From Moraxella lacunata (lineage in GTDB: Bacteria; Pseudomonadota; Gammaproteobacteria; Pseudomonadales; Moraxellaceae), in contig NZ_UGQU01000001.1 in assembly GCF_900453205.1 (NCBI RefSeq), positions 62,001 to 126,000 on the forward strand: 64,000 nt of DNA. The letters run 5' to 3'. How positions within the stretch are numbered: the stretch's first letter is position 1; every line of letters starts with the position of its first letter. A model generated the notes under the pieces. The model was not told the origin of the DNA. It worked only from the letters and a program-made list of their open reading frames with translations, and searched no databases. This document shows, one piece after another, positions 7,898 to 17,518 of the stretch. The translations under genes were made by a program, and so were the position numbers.

Positions 7898-9730
7898 ATG
7901 GAAAAAATGCGTAATTTTATGCAGAGTTGGGCGGGTAAGGCGGTGCTTATCATCACGCTCATTCCTATGGCATTTTTGGGTGTGCAGTCATTTAGCGGTG
8001 GTGGGCAGATTGCCCCCAACCAAATCGTCAAAGTGGGCGATACTGCCATTGATACCACAACCTTTCAGTCAGAGGTCAATAATTATCGGACTCGCCTGCT
8101 TGAACAAGTGGATGGCAGTCTGATTAATGATAAAGCCCTAAATGATGAAGTGTTAGACAGCATGATTGACAGAGCGTTGTTAGAAAACCAAGCTCAGTTT
8201 TTTGGTATGACGGTCTCTGATGATGCCATTACTCGTCTACTACAAGCTGACCCGACTTTCCATGATGCTAACGGCAAATTTTCTAATGATGTGTTTGCTC
8301 AGTATTTACAAAGTCGCGGCATGACCAAGGACATGCTCTTTGCCATGTTTCGCACGCAGTTGTCGCTACGACAGCTCACGAGCAGTATTTTGGGAACGGC
8401 TGTTTATCCTGACAGTCAAATCAGTCGCTTGATAGACCTGCAAACCCAAAGCCGTGAAGCGTGGGTGGTGCGTTATAACTGGCAGGATTTTGCCGATAAA
8501 GTGACGGTTAGCCCTGCTGAGATTGAGGCTTATTATAACGCCAATAAAAAAGACATGATTCAGTCGCCAAGCGTGGATTTGGCTTATGTCACTCTAAGCG
8601 ATGCTGACATTAAAGTGGATGCTGTGAGTGAAGATGAGATTCGTGCAGAATATCAAGCCAGCCTACAAGGTCAAGGCGATGGCAGACAGTTGTCGCATAT
8701 TCTCTTGATGGGAGATAATGCCGAGCGTCGTGCCAAAGACATCAAAGCAAAACTTGATGCAGGCGAGTCTTTTGAAGCACTTGCCAAAGCACATTCGGAT
8801 GACCCCACAGGTGAGAGCGGTGGCGACATCGGAAGCTATAACCCTGCCTTTTTTGGTGACAGTAGCAGTGCTGTAGAGAATGCCATCAGTGGGCTGACAG
8901 CAGGGGGCGTGAGCGAGCCTGTGCAGACAGGGTTTGGTTATCACATCTTTAAAGTCACCAAAATGGGCGATGCCCCAAGCCTTGATAGCATGCGTGATGA
9001 GCTAACCAAACGAGCGACCGAGCGTAAACGTGCTAACGCCATGAACGAGATGATTACCAAAATCAACACCATGGCGACCGACAGTATGGGCATTAGCGAC
9101 ATCGCCCAAGAGACGGGACTGACCGCCCGTAGCATTAAAAGCTATACCAAGGATAACAACACCAGCGAGCTGTCCGCTCCTGTGGTGGTGTCGGCGGCCT
9201 TTGACGACTTTGCCATCAGCGACCAATCGGTCAGTCCCAACATCACGCTCGCTGACAAAACGGTGTGGGTACAGCCGACCAATTACCAAGATGCCAGAGA
9301 GCTGACATTGGCAGAAGCGAGTGAGCAAATCAAGGCGACCCTAACCAAACAAAAGGCCATCAAACTTGCCCTAGACACAGCCAATGCTCGTGCCAAAGAA
9401 GACCCGGCGACCCTTGCCAAGTCTGCCCAGCGTCTAGGCGTGGTCACTCGCCAAAGCCCAGAGCTACTGCCTGCCGAGCGTGCTAGCCTGTTTGTACATA
9501 ACAAAGACGGCATGAGTGCGTGGGTGGTAGAGACGGATGCAGGGGCGAGTGTCATGGTGGGCGATAAAGCCCAAAGCACGGCAACCGCCCAAATCTCGGA
9601 TGCAGAACGTCTGTCAGCCTCACAAATCATCCGTGATAATGTCGGTCAAGACCAACTCCAAGACTATTTGCACTACCTGCGTGACACCAAAGAAGTGCAA
9701 ATCAATGAACAAGCCATGTCTGGACACTAA
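7898..9730 (+). CDS. ppiD: Periplasmic folding chaperone PpiD/SurA-N domain protein
   Basis: A 610-residue inner-membrane-anchored periplasmic chaperone. The N-terminus MEKMRNFMQSWAGKAVLIITLIPMAFLGV is a short cytoplasmic tail plus one membrane helix. It is followed by a SurA_N-type chaperone region (about residues 40-210) and one parvulin peptidyl-prolyl isomerase domain (about 260-355, with QLSHILL and GGDIGSYNPAFFG). A long C-terminal region ends the protein. The layout matches E. coli PpiD (623 residues), which assists newly secreted outer-membrane proteins at the Sec translocon. Parvulin domains of PpiD are often weakly active; catalytic residues were not verified. A terminator follows immediately. 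Confidence 0.9.
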   Translation: MEKMRNFMQSWAGKAVLIITLIPMAFLGVQSFSGGGQIAPNQIVKVGDTAIDTTTFQSEVNNYRTRLLEQVDGSLINDKALNDEVLDSMIDRALLENQAQFFGMTVSDDAITRLLQADPTFHDANGKFSNDVFAQYLQSRGMTKDMLFAMFRTQLSLRQLTSSILGTAVYPDSQISRLIDLQTQSREAWVVRYNWQDFADKVTVSPAEIEAYYNANKKDMIQSPSVDLAYVTLSDADIKVDAVSEDEIRAEYQASLQGQGDGRQLSHILLMGDNAERRAKDIKAKLDAGESFEALAKAHSDDPTGESGGDIGSYNPAFFGDSSSAVENAISGLTAGGVSEPVQTGFGYHIFKVTKMGDAPSLDSMRDELTKRATERKRANAMNEMITKINTMATDSMGISDIAQETGLTARSIKSYTKDNNTSELSAPVVVSAAFDDFAISDQSVSPNITLADKTVWVQPTNYQDARELTLAEASEQIKATLTKQKAIKLALDTANARAKEDPATLAKSAQRLGVVTRQSPELLPAERASLFVHNKDGMSAWVVETDAGASVMVGDKAQSTATAQISDAERLSASQIIRDNVGQDQLQDYLHYLRDTKEVQINEQAMSGH

Positions 9731-9745
9731 GACAAGCATAATATC

Positions 9746-9774
9746 AAAAACCCATATTCACAATATGGGTTTTT
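9746..9774 (+). terminator. Rho-independent terminator
   Basis: Stem AAAACCCATATT/AATATGGGTTTT with a CAC loop and T-run, 15 bp after the ppiD stop. Confidence 0.88.
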
Positions 9775-9787
9775 CATTAGACGAGTC

Positions 9788-12700
9788 ATGTTAATGATAA
9801 ATATCAATACCCCTACCACCAAACCCAATTTCCACACCCACTTTATCGCCCAAACGGACGCAAGTTTTGCCCTGTGGCTATCCGCCCTTAGCACCCAAAG
9901 CAAAGACCATTTGACCTTAGTCATTTGCCAATCCCAAAGCGAACTGCAACGCCTTGCCGATGAACTGCACTTTTTTGGGATATCCGCCCATGTGTTTGCC
10001 GATTATGAGACGCTTGTTTATGACAATCTGTCGGTACACCAAGACATTATTTCCGAGCGGATTGACCTTTTGACCCACATGCCGACAAGTGGCGTGCTAC
10101 TGGTGAGCGTGCAGACACTCATGCAAAAAATCACACCGCCAAGCTATCTTTTGGGGCGGTTTTTTGATTTGAATGTGGGCGACACCTTTGATATAGAGCA
10201 TGAGCGTGAACGTCTTGCCAAGGCAGGCTACAAGGCGGTGGACAACGTCTATATGGCGGGCGAATTTGCCGTGCGTGGGAGCATTGTGGATATTTTTGCG
10301 GTGGGGCAAGTCTTGCCGTTTCGTTTGGAATTATTTGACGATGAGATAGAAACGATTAAATTTTTTAATCCTGATACCCAGCGAACCGTTACCGATGAAG
10401 AGCTTGATAAGCTCAAAAAAGACGGCGTATTTGACGACAAAACCACCCCAACATCGCCCAAAGTGGCAAGTTTTCGCCTGTTGCCTGCCCGTGAATTTGA
10501 CTTAGACGACAAAGAGGCGTTCCGCCAGAATTTTGCCAGCCTATTCCCCAATGCGTCCGCTCGCAAGGTGGAATTTTATAACGATGTCATGAATGGCATA
10601 CAGCCGTCTGGGGTGGAGTATTACGCACCGCTGTTTTTTGACTTGCATGAATGGCAAACGACAGGCACGCTGTTTCATTATTTACCCAAAAATACGCTGG
10701 TTGTCTGTGATGACAATTTGTCCGCTCATCATCACGACTTTTGGGAGCAGGTAAACGCACGCTATCATTCTCGGGCGTTTGATAAGGACGTGCCAATCCT
10801 GCCCCCTGATTATTTGTATTTGCCAAGCAATGAATTTTTTCAAGCCTTAAAAACTTACCCAAGGGCAGTATTTCAACAACCGTTCGTGGTGAGCTTGTCG
10901 AACCATGACGGTTTTCCGCCACCCGCAGGCATGGCTCAGGGCGAACGGAAAACAGCGAATGGCAATAAAGAAAATCCACTTGCCTTATTTCGTCAATTTA
11001 CCGTCCATACTGTCCCCAATTTGCCAATCAATCATCAAAAAGACGAACCATTGGGCGAGTTTTTGGACTTTGTGGGGGCGTGCGATGAGCCGATTTTGCT
11101 TGTGTGCGAAAGTGCAGGTCGCCGTGAGATTATTTTAGAATTATTAAAGGGCAAACTTGACAGCGACACGGTGGCGGATTTTGGTGAGTTTTTGGCGAAT
11201 TTGGATAAATTTACCCAAAAAATTGCCCTAACTGTTGCCCCAATAGAGCGTGGATTATGGTTAAAAAATGAGCAAAACCAAGGTTTTTGTGTCATTAGCG
11301 AAACGCAAATTTTTGGGCGGGTGGTCGCCACCACCAAACGCAAACGCCAAAATGCCTTATCACAAGCCTTTTTGATAAAGTCGGTAAGCGAGATGACCGA
11401 AGGGTCGCTTGTCGTGCATTTGTCCTATGGCATTGGGCGGTATCAAGGGCTTGTTGTGCTTGATGTGGGTGAGGGCGAGCAGGAATTTATCCATATCAAA
11501 TATGCCGATGATGCCAATGTTTATGTGCCGATTACCAATCTTGCGTTGATTGGGCGGTATAGCGGTACCGATAGCGAGGCGGTGCAATTGTCAAAACTTG
11601 GCTCGGGCAAGTGGGACAAGGCACGCCAAAAGACCTTGACCGACATTTATGATGTGGCGGCGGAGCTTTTGAATGTGCAGGCAAGGCGAAACGCCAAAGC
11701 AGGCATTAGCTTTGACATTGATATGGCAAGTTATGAGCTGTTTGCTAGTGGCTTTGCCTATGATGAAACGCCTGACCAGCAAAGTGCCATTGAAGCGGTG
11801 ATGTTTGATATGAAACAGACTAAACCCATGGATAGGCTTATCTGTGGCGATGTGGGCTTTGGTAAGACAGAAGTGGCAATGCGAGCGGCATTCATTGCGG
11901 TGCAGGCAGGCTATCAGGTGGCGGTGCTTGTGCCAACCACGCTACTGGCGGGGCAACACGAGGACAGTTTTAAGGACAGATTTGCTGATTGGGCGATTAG
12001 GATTGAAAGCTTGTCTCGTTTTGTCGGTAAAAAAGCCCAAGACAAGGTGTTGGCTGATTTGGCGGACGGCAAGGTGGATATTGTCATCGGTACGCATAGG
12101 CTACTACAAGACGATGTCAAATTTAAAAATCTAGGCTTGATGATAATTGACGAAGAGCACCGTTTTGGCGTACGCCACAAAGAAAAAATCAAAGCCATGC
12201 AAGCGGACGTGGATACGCTCACAATGACCGCCACACCCATTCCACGCACGCTCAATATGGCATTATCGGGTATGCAGGACATTTCTATCATTGCCACACC
12301 GCCTGCCAGACGGCTTGCTATTAAGACTTTTGTCGCTGAAAAGAGTGAGCAGACAACCAAAGATGCGATTTTGCGTGAGATTTTGCGTGGGGGGCAGGTG
12401 TATTATTTGCACAATGACGTGGCGAGCATTGACACGGTGGCGGAGAACTTGTCCGAGCTGATTCCTGAGGTGCGTGTGGGCGTGGCTCATGGGCAAATGG
12501 CGGAGAAAGAGCTTCACGATGTCATGAGTGATTTTTATCATAAAAAAACCAATGTGCTTGTTGCCAGTACCATTATTGAGACAGGCATTGACGTGCCAAA
12601 CGCCAATACGATTATTATCAACCGAGCCGATAAATTTGGGCTTGCCCAGTTGCACCAACTGCGTGGGCGAGTGGGGCGGTCTCATCATCAGGCGTATTGT

Positions 12701-13414
12701 TATTTGTTTGTGCCGTCCATTAAGGGGCTGACGACTGACGCCAAAAAACGCCTTGATGCCATTAGCCGAGCCAACACGCTTGGGGCAGGGTTTATGCTGG
12801 CGAGCGAGGATTTGGAGATTCGTGGGGCAGGCGAGATTTTGGGCAAAGAGCAGTCGGGCAATATGCAGACCATTGGTTTTGGGCTGTATATGGATATGCT
12901 AGAACGTGCCACAAAGGCGATAAAATCGGGCAACACGCCAAGTCTAGCGACCCCGCTTGATTTGGTGAGTGATATTAACATTCATGCGTCTGCCTTGATA
13001 CCGAGCGATTATTTGGCGGACGTGCATGAGAGGCTTTTGTGCTATAAGCGTATCGCCAATGCCGAGACGGTGGACGAGCTCAATGAGATGCGTGCCGAGA
13101 TGATAGACCGTTTTGGGGTGATGCCGACCGCCCTTGCCAATTTGTTTTTGGTGCACAAAATGCGAGTGCAAAGCATACCACTTGGCATTAGCAAAATTGA
13201 CGTAACTGCTCATGGGCTTAGCATGGAGTTTAAGGCGGATACGCCTGTGGACGGTTTGGCGATTATCAAGCTCATTCAGTCTAATGACGGCTATCGCATG
13301 AATGGGGCGACAGGGCTAAAATACACCTTTAAAGATGAAAAAGACGTGGTGGGGCGGACGAATGTGGTGTTTGAACTCATGAAATATTTGCATGGGTATA
13401 TTGTCAAAGAATAA
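9788..13414 (+). CDS. mfd: Transcription-repair coupling factor Mfd
   Basis: A 1208-residue ATPase that removes stalled RNA polymerase and recruits UvrA to lesions. The UvrB-homology region is N-terminal, and the RNA-polymerase-interaction (CarD-like) region is around SLVVHLSYGIGRYQGL. The translocase has Walker A ICGDVGFGKTE at about residue 685, the DEEH box IIDEEHRFGV at about 788, TMTATPIPRTL, and the TRG-type motif RGRVGRSHHQAY. The C-terminal TRCF domain is present. It is longer than E. coli Mfd (1148), partly because an in-frame repeat-derived segment is inserted near residue 364 (see the repeat at 10879-10952). The mntP gene follows 10 bp later. Confidence 0.96.
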   Translation: MLMININTPTTKPNFHTHFIAQTDASFALWLSALSTQSKDHLTLVICQSQSELQRLADELHFFGISAHVFADYETLVYDNLSVHQDIISERIDLLTHMPTSGVLLVSVQTLMQKITPPSYLLGRFFDLNVGDTFDIEHERERLAKAGYKAVDNVYMAGEFAVRGSIVDIFAVGQVLPFRLELFDDEIETIKFFNPDTQRTVTDEELDKLKKDGVFDDKTTPTSPKVASFRLLPAREFDLDDKEAFRQNFASLFPNASARKVEFYNDVMNGIQPSGVEYYAPLFFDLHEWQTTGTLFHYLPKNTLVVCDDNLSAHHHDFWEQVNARYHSRAFDKDVPILPPDYLYLPSNEFFQALKTYPRAVFQQPFVVSLSNHDGFPPPAGMAQGERKTANGNKENPLALFRQFTVHTVPNLPINHQKDEPLGEFLDFVGACDEPILLVCESAGRREIILELLKGKLDSDTVADFGEFLANLDKFTQKIALTVAPIERGLWLKNEQNQGFCVISETQIFGRVVATTKRKRQNALSQAFLIKSVSEMTEGSLVVHLSYGIGRYQGLVVLDVGEGEQEFIHIKYADDANVYVPITNLALIGRYSGTDSEAVQLSKLGSGKWDKARQKTLTDIYDVAAELLNVQARRNAKAGISFDIDMASYELFASGFAYDETPDQQSAIEAVMFDMKQTKPMDRLICGDVGFGKTEVAMRAAFIAVQAGYQVAVLVPTTLLAGQHEDSFKDRFADWAIRIESLSRFVGKKAQDKVLADLADGKVDIVIGTHRLLQDDVKFKNLGLMIIDEEHRFGVRHKEKIKAMQADVDTLTMTATPIPRTLNMALSGMQDISIIATPPARRLAIKTFVAEKSEQTTKDAILREILRGGQVYYLHNDVASIDTVAENLSELIPEVRVGVAHGQMAEKELHDVMSDFYHKKTNVLVASTIIETGIDVPNANTIIINRADKFGLAQLHQLRGRVGRSHHQAYCYLFVPSIKGLTTDAKKRLDAISRANTLGAGFMLASEDLEIRGAGEILGKEQSGNMQTIGFGLYMDMLERATKAIKSGNTPSLATPLDLVSDINIHASALIPSDYLADVHERLLCYKRIANAETVDELNEMRAEMIDRFGVMPTALANLFLVHKMRVQSIPLGISKIDVTAHGLSMEFKADTPVDGLAIIKLIQSNDGYRMNGATGLKYTFKDEKDVVGRTNVVFELMKYLHGYIVKE
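10879..10952 (+). repeat. REP-like palindromic core inserted in frame within mfd
   Basis: The segment begins CCGTTCGTGGTGAGCTTG and ends CGAACGGAAAAC. It is the same palindromic core found inside the 133-bp elements but without their termini. It is translated within Mfd as FVVSLSNHDGF followed by a Pro-rich and hydrophilic stretch, between the UvrB-like and polymerase-binding regions, and leaves the reading frame open. Confidence 0.85.
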
Positions 13415-13423
13415 GGATAGACC

Positions 13424-14023
13424 ATGAACGCACTTACACTCACCACCCTATCTTTTGGCATGGCAATGGATGCCTTTGCGGTGGCGGTGGCAAAAGGGGC
13501 AAGCGAGCAACGCCCACGCCTATGGCAAGCGGTGCAGGGTGGACTGTTCTTTGGGGTGGTGGAAGGGCTGGCTCCGTTTATCGGTTATTACTTGGGTAAG
13601 GCTACTGAGAGTTGGGTGCAAGCCTTTGACCATTGGGTTGCCTTTGGACTGCTTGGGGCGTTGGGCGTGCGGTTTATTTATGGGGCGGTGTGTCATGATG
13701 AACAAGCGAATAAGCAAACCAATGAACAAAAAGCCGAGCAAAAACAAGCAAACACTTCAAACATCGCCCTAATGCTCATTACCGCCATTGCCACAAGCGT
13801 TGATTCGGTGGTGGTGGGCGTGTCGCTGGCGTTTTTGGACGTGAACATCGTCTTGGCATGCGTGCTGATAGGACTTGCCACGACTGTTATGGCAACAGGC
13901 GGACTGTATCTTGGCAACCGCTTGGGAGCGAGCTTTGGGCGTTATGCGATGGGTGTGGGTGGTGTGATGCTAATTGGTATCGGTGTGTTTATTTTGGGGA
14001 TGCACTTGGTGGAGCATGGTTAA
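13424..14023 (+). CDS. mntP: Manganese efflux pump MntP
   Basis: A 199-residue inner-membrane exporter of Mn2+ with six predicted helices in two repeated halves. The N-terminal LSFGMAMDAFAVAVAKG and the second-half AIATSVDSVVVGVSLAFL carry the paired acidic residues (Asp in MDAF and SVDS) required in this family. The hydrophilic loop between halves is longer than in E. coli MntP and is Gln/Asn/Lys-rich (about residues 86-108). It begins 10 bp after mfd, so co-transcription is likely. No yybP-ykoY manganese riboswitch fits in the gap. The stop overlaps the convergent regulator gene by 4 bp. Confidence 0.92.
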   Translation: MNALTLTTLSFGMAMDAFAVAVAKGASEQRPRLWQAVQGGLFFGVVEGLAPFIGYYLGKATESWVQAFDHWVAFGLLGALGVRFIYGAVCHDEQANKQTNEQKAEQKQANTSNIALMLITAIATSVDSVVVGVSLAFLDVNIVLACVLIGLATTVMATGGLYLGNRLGASFGRYAMGVGGVMLIGIGVFILGMHLVEHG

Positions 14024-14484
14024 ACCGCACTTCTATCAAACACTTCCCGTAACTCAAAACTCGTGTGTAACTGACTGACCCCGTCAATTTTGCTTAGCCT
14101 ATGGAGCAAAAACTCTTCATAATGGCTCATATCACGCACCACGACCTTTAACAGATAATCTTCCGACCGCCCTGTAACAAGGCTACATGACACCACTTCA
14201 TCAAAGGTTTTGATGTGATTTTCAAATTCGCCAAAGCGTTCGGCGGTGTGCTTATCCATGCTGACCGCCACAAAGACGGACAATGTGTTACCCAGTGAGC
14301 GTGCGGACGTATGAGCGTGATAGCCTGTGATAACACCCATGTCTTCAAGCCGTTTAATTCGGCGAATGACAGGCGTGGCGGACAGATTGACTTGCTCGGA
14401 TATGTCGGCAATAGCAAGGCGAGCGTTGTCCGTGAGTAGTTTTAGGATTTTGTGATCAATAGGGTCTAGGCTAATGGCGTTCAT
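14020..14484 (-). CDS. Lrp/AsnC-family transcriptional regulator
   Basis: A 154-residue feast/famine regulator. The N-terminal helix-turn-helix (about residues 5-55) includes ISLDPIDHKILKLLTDNARL and LSATPVIRRIKRLEDMGVI. The C-terminal RAM domain (about 65-145) has VTGRSEDYLLKVVVRDMSHYEEF, the usual amino-acid-binding and oligomerisation segment. It is divergent from leuA with a 245-bp shared upstream region, so amino-acid-responsive control of leuA is plausible but inferred. It converges with mntP and overlaps it by 4 bp. Confidence 0.9.
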   Translation of the reverse strand: MNAISLDPIDHKILKLLTDNARLAIADISEQVNLSATPVIRRIKRLEDMGVITGYHAHTSARSLGNTLSVFVAVSMDKHTAERFGEFENHIKTFDEVVSCSLVTGRSEDYLLKVVVRDMSHYEEFLLHRLSKIDGVSQLHTSFELREVFDRSAV

Positions 14485-14624
14485 GTTGGAAAATTATCAA
14501 AATTTGGTGGATTTTACCATAAAATCAGCATTTTTTGGTAAATATGGCTAAAATCTGCCAAAAATTTTTGTAAAATTGGTAAAAATTAGTGCAAAATTTT
14601 GGTATGATAATACAATGATTTATT

Positions 14625-14697
14625 AAGGTTTTCCGTTCGCTCTAAGTTTATCGAAGGGCGGGAAAACCCTTGTGGTTCGACAAGCTCACCACGAACG
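14625..14697 (+). repeat. REP-like palindromic core without element termini
   Basis: Begins AAGGTTTTCCGTTCG and ends CAAGCTCACCACGAACG, matching the interior of the 133-bp elements in reverse orientation. It lies between the Lrp-type gene and leuA, and could form a long hairpin in the leuA leader. Confidence 0.8.
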
Positions 14698-14729
14698 ATT
14701 TTAATTTAAAAAATATAGCGAGCCTAGCC

Positions 14730-16460
14730 ATGCCAACACCCAAAATCACCCCCAAAAACCCCGCTTTTGATTTTACCAAATACCGCCCTTTTGAATTCGC
14801 CCCGCACCTGCCCGACCGCACTTGGTGCGACAAACGCATAGAAAAAGCCCCGATTTGGGCGAGTGTGGATTTGCGAGACGGCAATCAAGCCTTGATTGAC
14901 CCGATGACCATTGAGCAAAAATTACGCTTTTTTAAATTGCTCGTGGCGGTTGGTTTCAAGGAAATTGAGATTGGTTTTCCGTCTGCCGCCCAAGTGGAAT
15001 TTGACTTTACACGCCTTTTGATTGAAGGAAACCATGTGCCTGATGATGTTACTTTGCAGGTGCTTGTACAGGCTCGTGAGCATTTGATTGAGCGTACCTT
15101 TGAGAGCCTAAAAGGGGCAAAACGTGCCATTGTTCACGTTTATAATAGCACCTCAAGGGTGCAACGTGATAAGGTGTATCAGCTTGACAAGGACGGTATT
15201 AAGGCGATTGCGGTGGGTGGGGCGACCCTGCTAAGAGACATTGCCAAACGTTATCCCGAGACCGAGTGGATTTTTCAGTACAGTCCTGAGAGTTTTAGCC
15301 AGACCGAGACGGATTTTGCCGTAGAAGTGTGCCAAGCGGTGTGCGATGTGTGGCGACCCCAAGATGGGCAAAAAGTGATTTTGAACCTACCTGCAACGGT
15401 AGAAGCGTCCACGCCCAACCTATATGCCGACCAGATTGAGTATTTTTGTCGTCACTTGCCAAGCCGTAAAGACGTAATTGTGAGCCTGCACACGCATAAC
15501 GACCGTGGCTGTGGCGTGGCGGCAAGTGAGCTTGGCGTGATGGCAGGGGCTGACCGTGTGGAAGGCACATTGTTGGGTAATGGCGAGCGTACGGGCAACA
15601 TGGATATTTTGACCATGGCGATGAATTTGTACACACAAGGGGTAGACCCTGAGCTTGACTTGTCGCAGGCGAGCGAGATTGTGCAAGTGGCGACCGACTG
15701 CACCAATTTGCCCGTACACCCACGCCATGCCTATGTCGGTGAACTTGTGTTCACGGCATTTAGCGGTTCGCACCAAGATGCCATTAAAAAGTCGCTTGAT
15801 TATAATGAAAAGCACCCCGAAACCGAACAGCATTGGGACGTGGCATACTTGCCCATTGACCCTGTGCATATCGGGCGGAGCTATCAAGACGTGGTGCGTA
15901 TCAATAGCCAGTCGGGCAAGGGTGGGGCGGCGTATATTCTGCAACGTCATTATGGCTTTGATTTGCCACGCTGGACGCAGATTGATTTTGCCAAAGTGGT
16001 GCAGAACCAAGCCGAGAGTTTGGCTCGTGAGCTAAAAACAGATGAGCTCCTTGACATCTTTACCAAGACTTATCTGACCCAAGAGACCTTTAAATTAAGT
16101 GATTATCAGATTAACAACAAGGGCGGAGACGTATCCTTTAACGGACAAATCGCCACGCCCACAGATGTGCTAGAAATCATCGGGCAGGGCAATGGGGCGT
16201 TGTCGGCATTTATTGACGGACTGGTCAAGGCGACAGGTAAGGACATTCACGTGACCAATTATTCAGAGCATGCCATTAACACCAAGGCGACCGAGAGCCT
16301 GCTTGATGATGAGCTGGGCGACAACCAAACCAACTCAGCGGCGGCGGCGTACGTTCAGCTTAATGTGGCAGGCAAGGTGTATTCAGGCATTGGCGTGTGT
16401 AGCAGTACCGTCTCTGCCATGCTAAAAGGCGTGCTGTCGGCATTGTCGCAGGCGTGGTAA
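14730..16460 (+). CDS. leuA: 2-isopropylmalate synthase
   Basis: A 576-residue enzyme that condenses acetyl-CoA with 2-oxoisovalerate, the committed step of leucine synthesis. The catalytic TIM barrel begins WASVDLRDGNQALIDPM and includes SLHTHNDRGCGVAASELG, which holds metal-binding His residues. The C-terminal leucine-feedback LeuA dimer domain covers roughly residues 440-576. The start WASVDLRDGNQAL and size indicate the longer fungal/actinobacterial-like LeuA type rather than the E. coli type. I chose the ATG at 14730 because the upstream ATG (14670) lies inside the palindromic repeat. A terminator follows. Confidence 0.93.
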   Translation: MPTPKITPKNPAFDFTKYRPFEFAPHLPDRTWCDKRIEKAPIWASVDLRDGNQALIDPMTIEQKLRFFKLLVAVGFKEIEIGFPSAAQVEFDFTRLLIEGNHVPDDVTLQVLVQAREHLIERTFESLKGAKRAIVHVYNSTSRVQRDKVYQLDKDGIKAIAVGGATLLRDIAKRYPETEWIFQYSPESFSQTETDFAVEVCQAVCDVWRPQDGQKVILNLPATVEASTPNLYADQIEYFCRHLPSRKDVIVSLHTHNDRGCGVAASELGVMAGADRVEGTLLGNGERTGNMDILTMAMNLYTQGVDPELDLSQASEIVQVATDCTNLPVHPRHAYVGELVFTAFSGSHQDAIKKSLDYNEKHPETEQHWDVAYLPIDPVHIGRSYQDVVRINSQSGKGGAAYILQRHYGFDLPRWTQIDFAKVVQNQAESLARELKTDELLDIFTKTYLTQETFKLSDYQINNKGGDVSFNGQIATPTDVLEIIGQGNGALSAFIDGLVKATGKDIHVTNYSEHAINTKATESLLDDELGDNQTNSAAAAYVQLNVAGKVYSGIGVCSSTVSAMLKGVLSALSQAW

Positions 16461-16480
16461 TTGTTGTGGTGTAATGATCA

Positions 16481-16513
16481 AAAGGGCGAGAATATTCGCT
16501 CTTTGTTTTTTTT
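16481..16513 (+). terminator. Rho-independent terminator
   Basis: Stem AAAGGGCGA/TCGCTCTTT (one G-U pair), loop GAATAT, then a run of T interrupted by one G. Confidence 0.8.
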
Positions 16514-16651
16514 CAATATGGGGCGTGAGAATGAATTGTGACTTATTCAAGCACAATAGGTCATAAGGGTAAATTGCAATTTTTTATTATAAATACATCT
16601 AAAGGTAAGGTAAATCAATAGTGTTAAGATGTCATCAATGATAGGCATGCA

Positions 16652-17518
16652 CTAGCATTTATTTAGCCCTAATGTTTGACTAATCAGATCATAAGCAATT
16701 GTCCCTTGCTTGGGAATTAGTGGCAGGTCATCTTTACCAAAGAACTGAGCATGGGACAGCTCATCTTCATCGATGACAATATCCCCCGACTTATAAGTGG
16801 CACAAAAGCCAAGCATGAGATTGGTCGGATATGGCCAAGCTTGGCTTTTGATGTAGCGGATGTTATCCACGTGAATGCCGGTCTCTTCTAGTACTTCACG
16901 ATGAATGGTCATCTCGGCACTCTCGCCCACTTCCATAAATCCAGCGATAAGTCCATACATGCCTGTTGCCTGATGGCGATGATGTTGTGCCAATAGGATT
17001 TGGGACTGACCCGTCACAGGGCAGGAACGGGTGATGGCGATGATGACACAAGGCTGTATCTTGGGATAAAAATGCTGATGGCAGGTGGGACATGCCATGG
17101 CGTTTTCTTTGCGGTGGCGTACTGTTTTGGTGCCACAATAGCCACAGAATTGATTGCCCTTTTGCCATAATAACAGCTGAATGCCTGCCGAGATTTCATG
17201 GGCGGTGTGGCTGTCGGTTGCGGCAACGGCATGGCGATAAGCGATAAACTCGCCATCAAAAGGATATGGCTTAGTCATCTTTTGACAATCCATGGCAAAT
17301 ATCCGTCTGCCATCATGTCCAAAATGTAGCAGTTCAACCACGCCTAGTGTGTCATCCAAACCATCATCCAAGTCGTCTAAGCCATCTATGCCTATCTTAG
17401 TATGACAAAACGCATAAGGTTTGCCATCACGACAAAAAACACGCTCGCCATCAACGACCCATATTACATGGGTAGCCGATGACTGGGCGTCTACTGTGTT
17501 GATATTCTGATGGCTCAT
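16652..17518 (-). CDS. nudC: NAD(H)/NAD-RNA decapping pyrophosphatase NudC
   Basis: A 288-residue Nudix hydrolase that cleaves NADH and removes NAD caps from RNA. It has an N-terminal beta-rich domain and then a four-Cys zinc ribbon: FCGYCGTKT and ACPTCHQHF at about residues 122-147. The Nudix box is GFMEVGESAEMTIHREVLEETG at about 196-217, with the REVLEE catalytic glutamates. The NADH-family SQPWPFPxS motif appears as SQAWPYPTNLM. The gene's start overlaps the stop of the upstream ChpA-like gene, so they are probably one transcript. No metal or substrate test is possible from sequence. Confidence 0.92.
   Translation of the reverse strand: MSHQNINTVDAQSSATHVIWVVDGERVFCRDGKPYAFCHTKIGIDGLDDLDDGLDDTLGVVELLHFGHDGRRIFAMDCQKMTKPYPFDGEFIAYRHAVAATDSHTAHEISAGIQLLLWQKGNQFCGYCGTKTVRHRKENAMACPTCHQHFYPKIQPCVIIAITRSCPVTGQSQILLAQHHRHQATGMYGLIAGFMEVGESAEMTIHREVLEETGIHVDNIRYIKSQAWPYPTNLMLGFCATYKSGDIVIDEDELSHAQFFGKDDLPLIPKQGTIAYDLISQTLGLNKC

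Noticed and set aside
13414-13424. Manganese riboswitch ahead of mntP
   Set aside because: Only 10 bp separate mfd and mntP; no room for the aptamer.
14670-14729. Upstream start giving leuA 20 extra residues
   Set aside because: These codons lie inside the REP-like palindrome and are not part of the conserved enzyme; MPTPKITPKNP at 14730 is the natural start.
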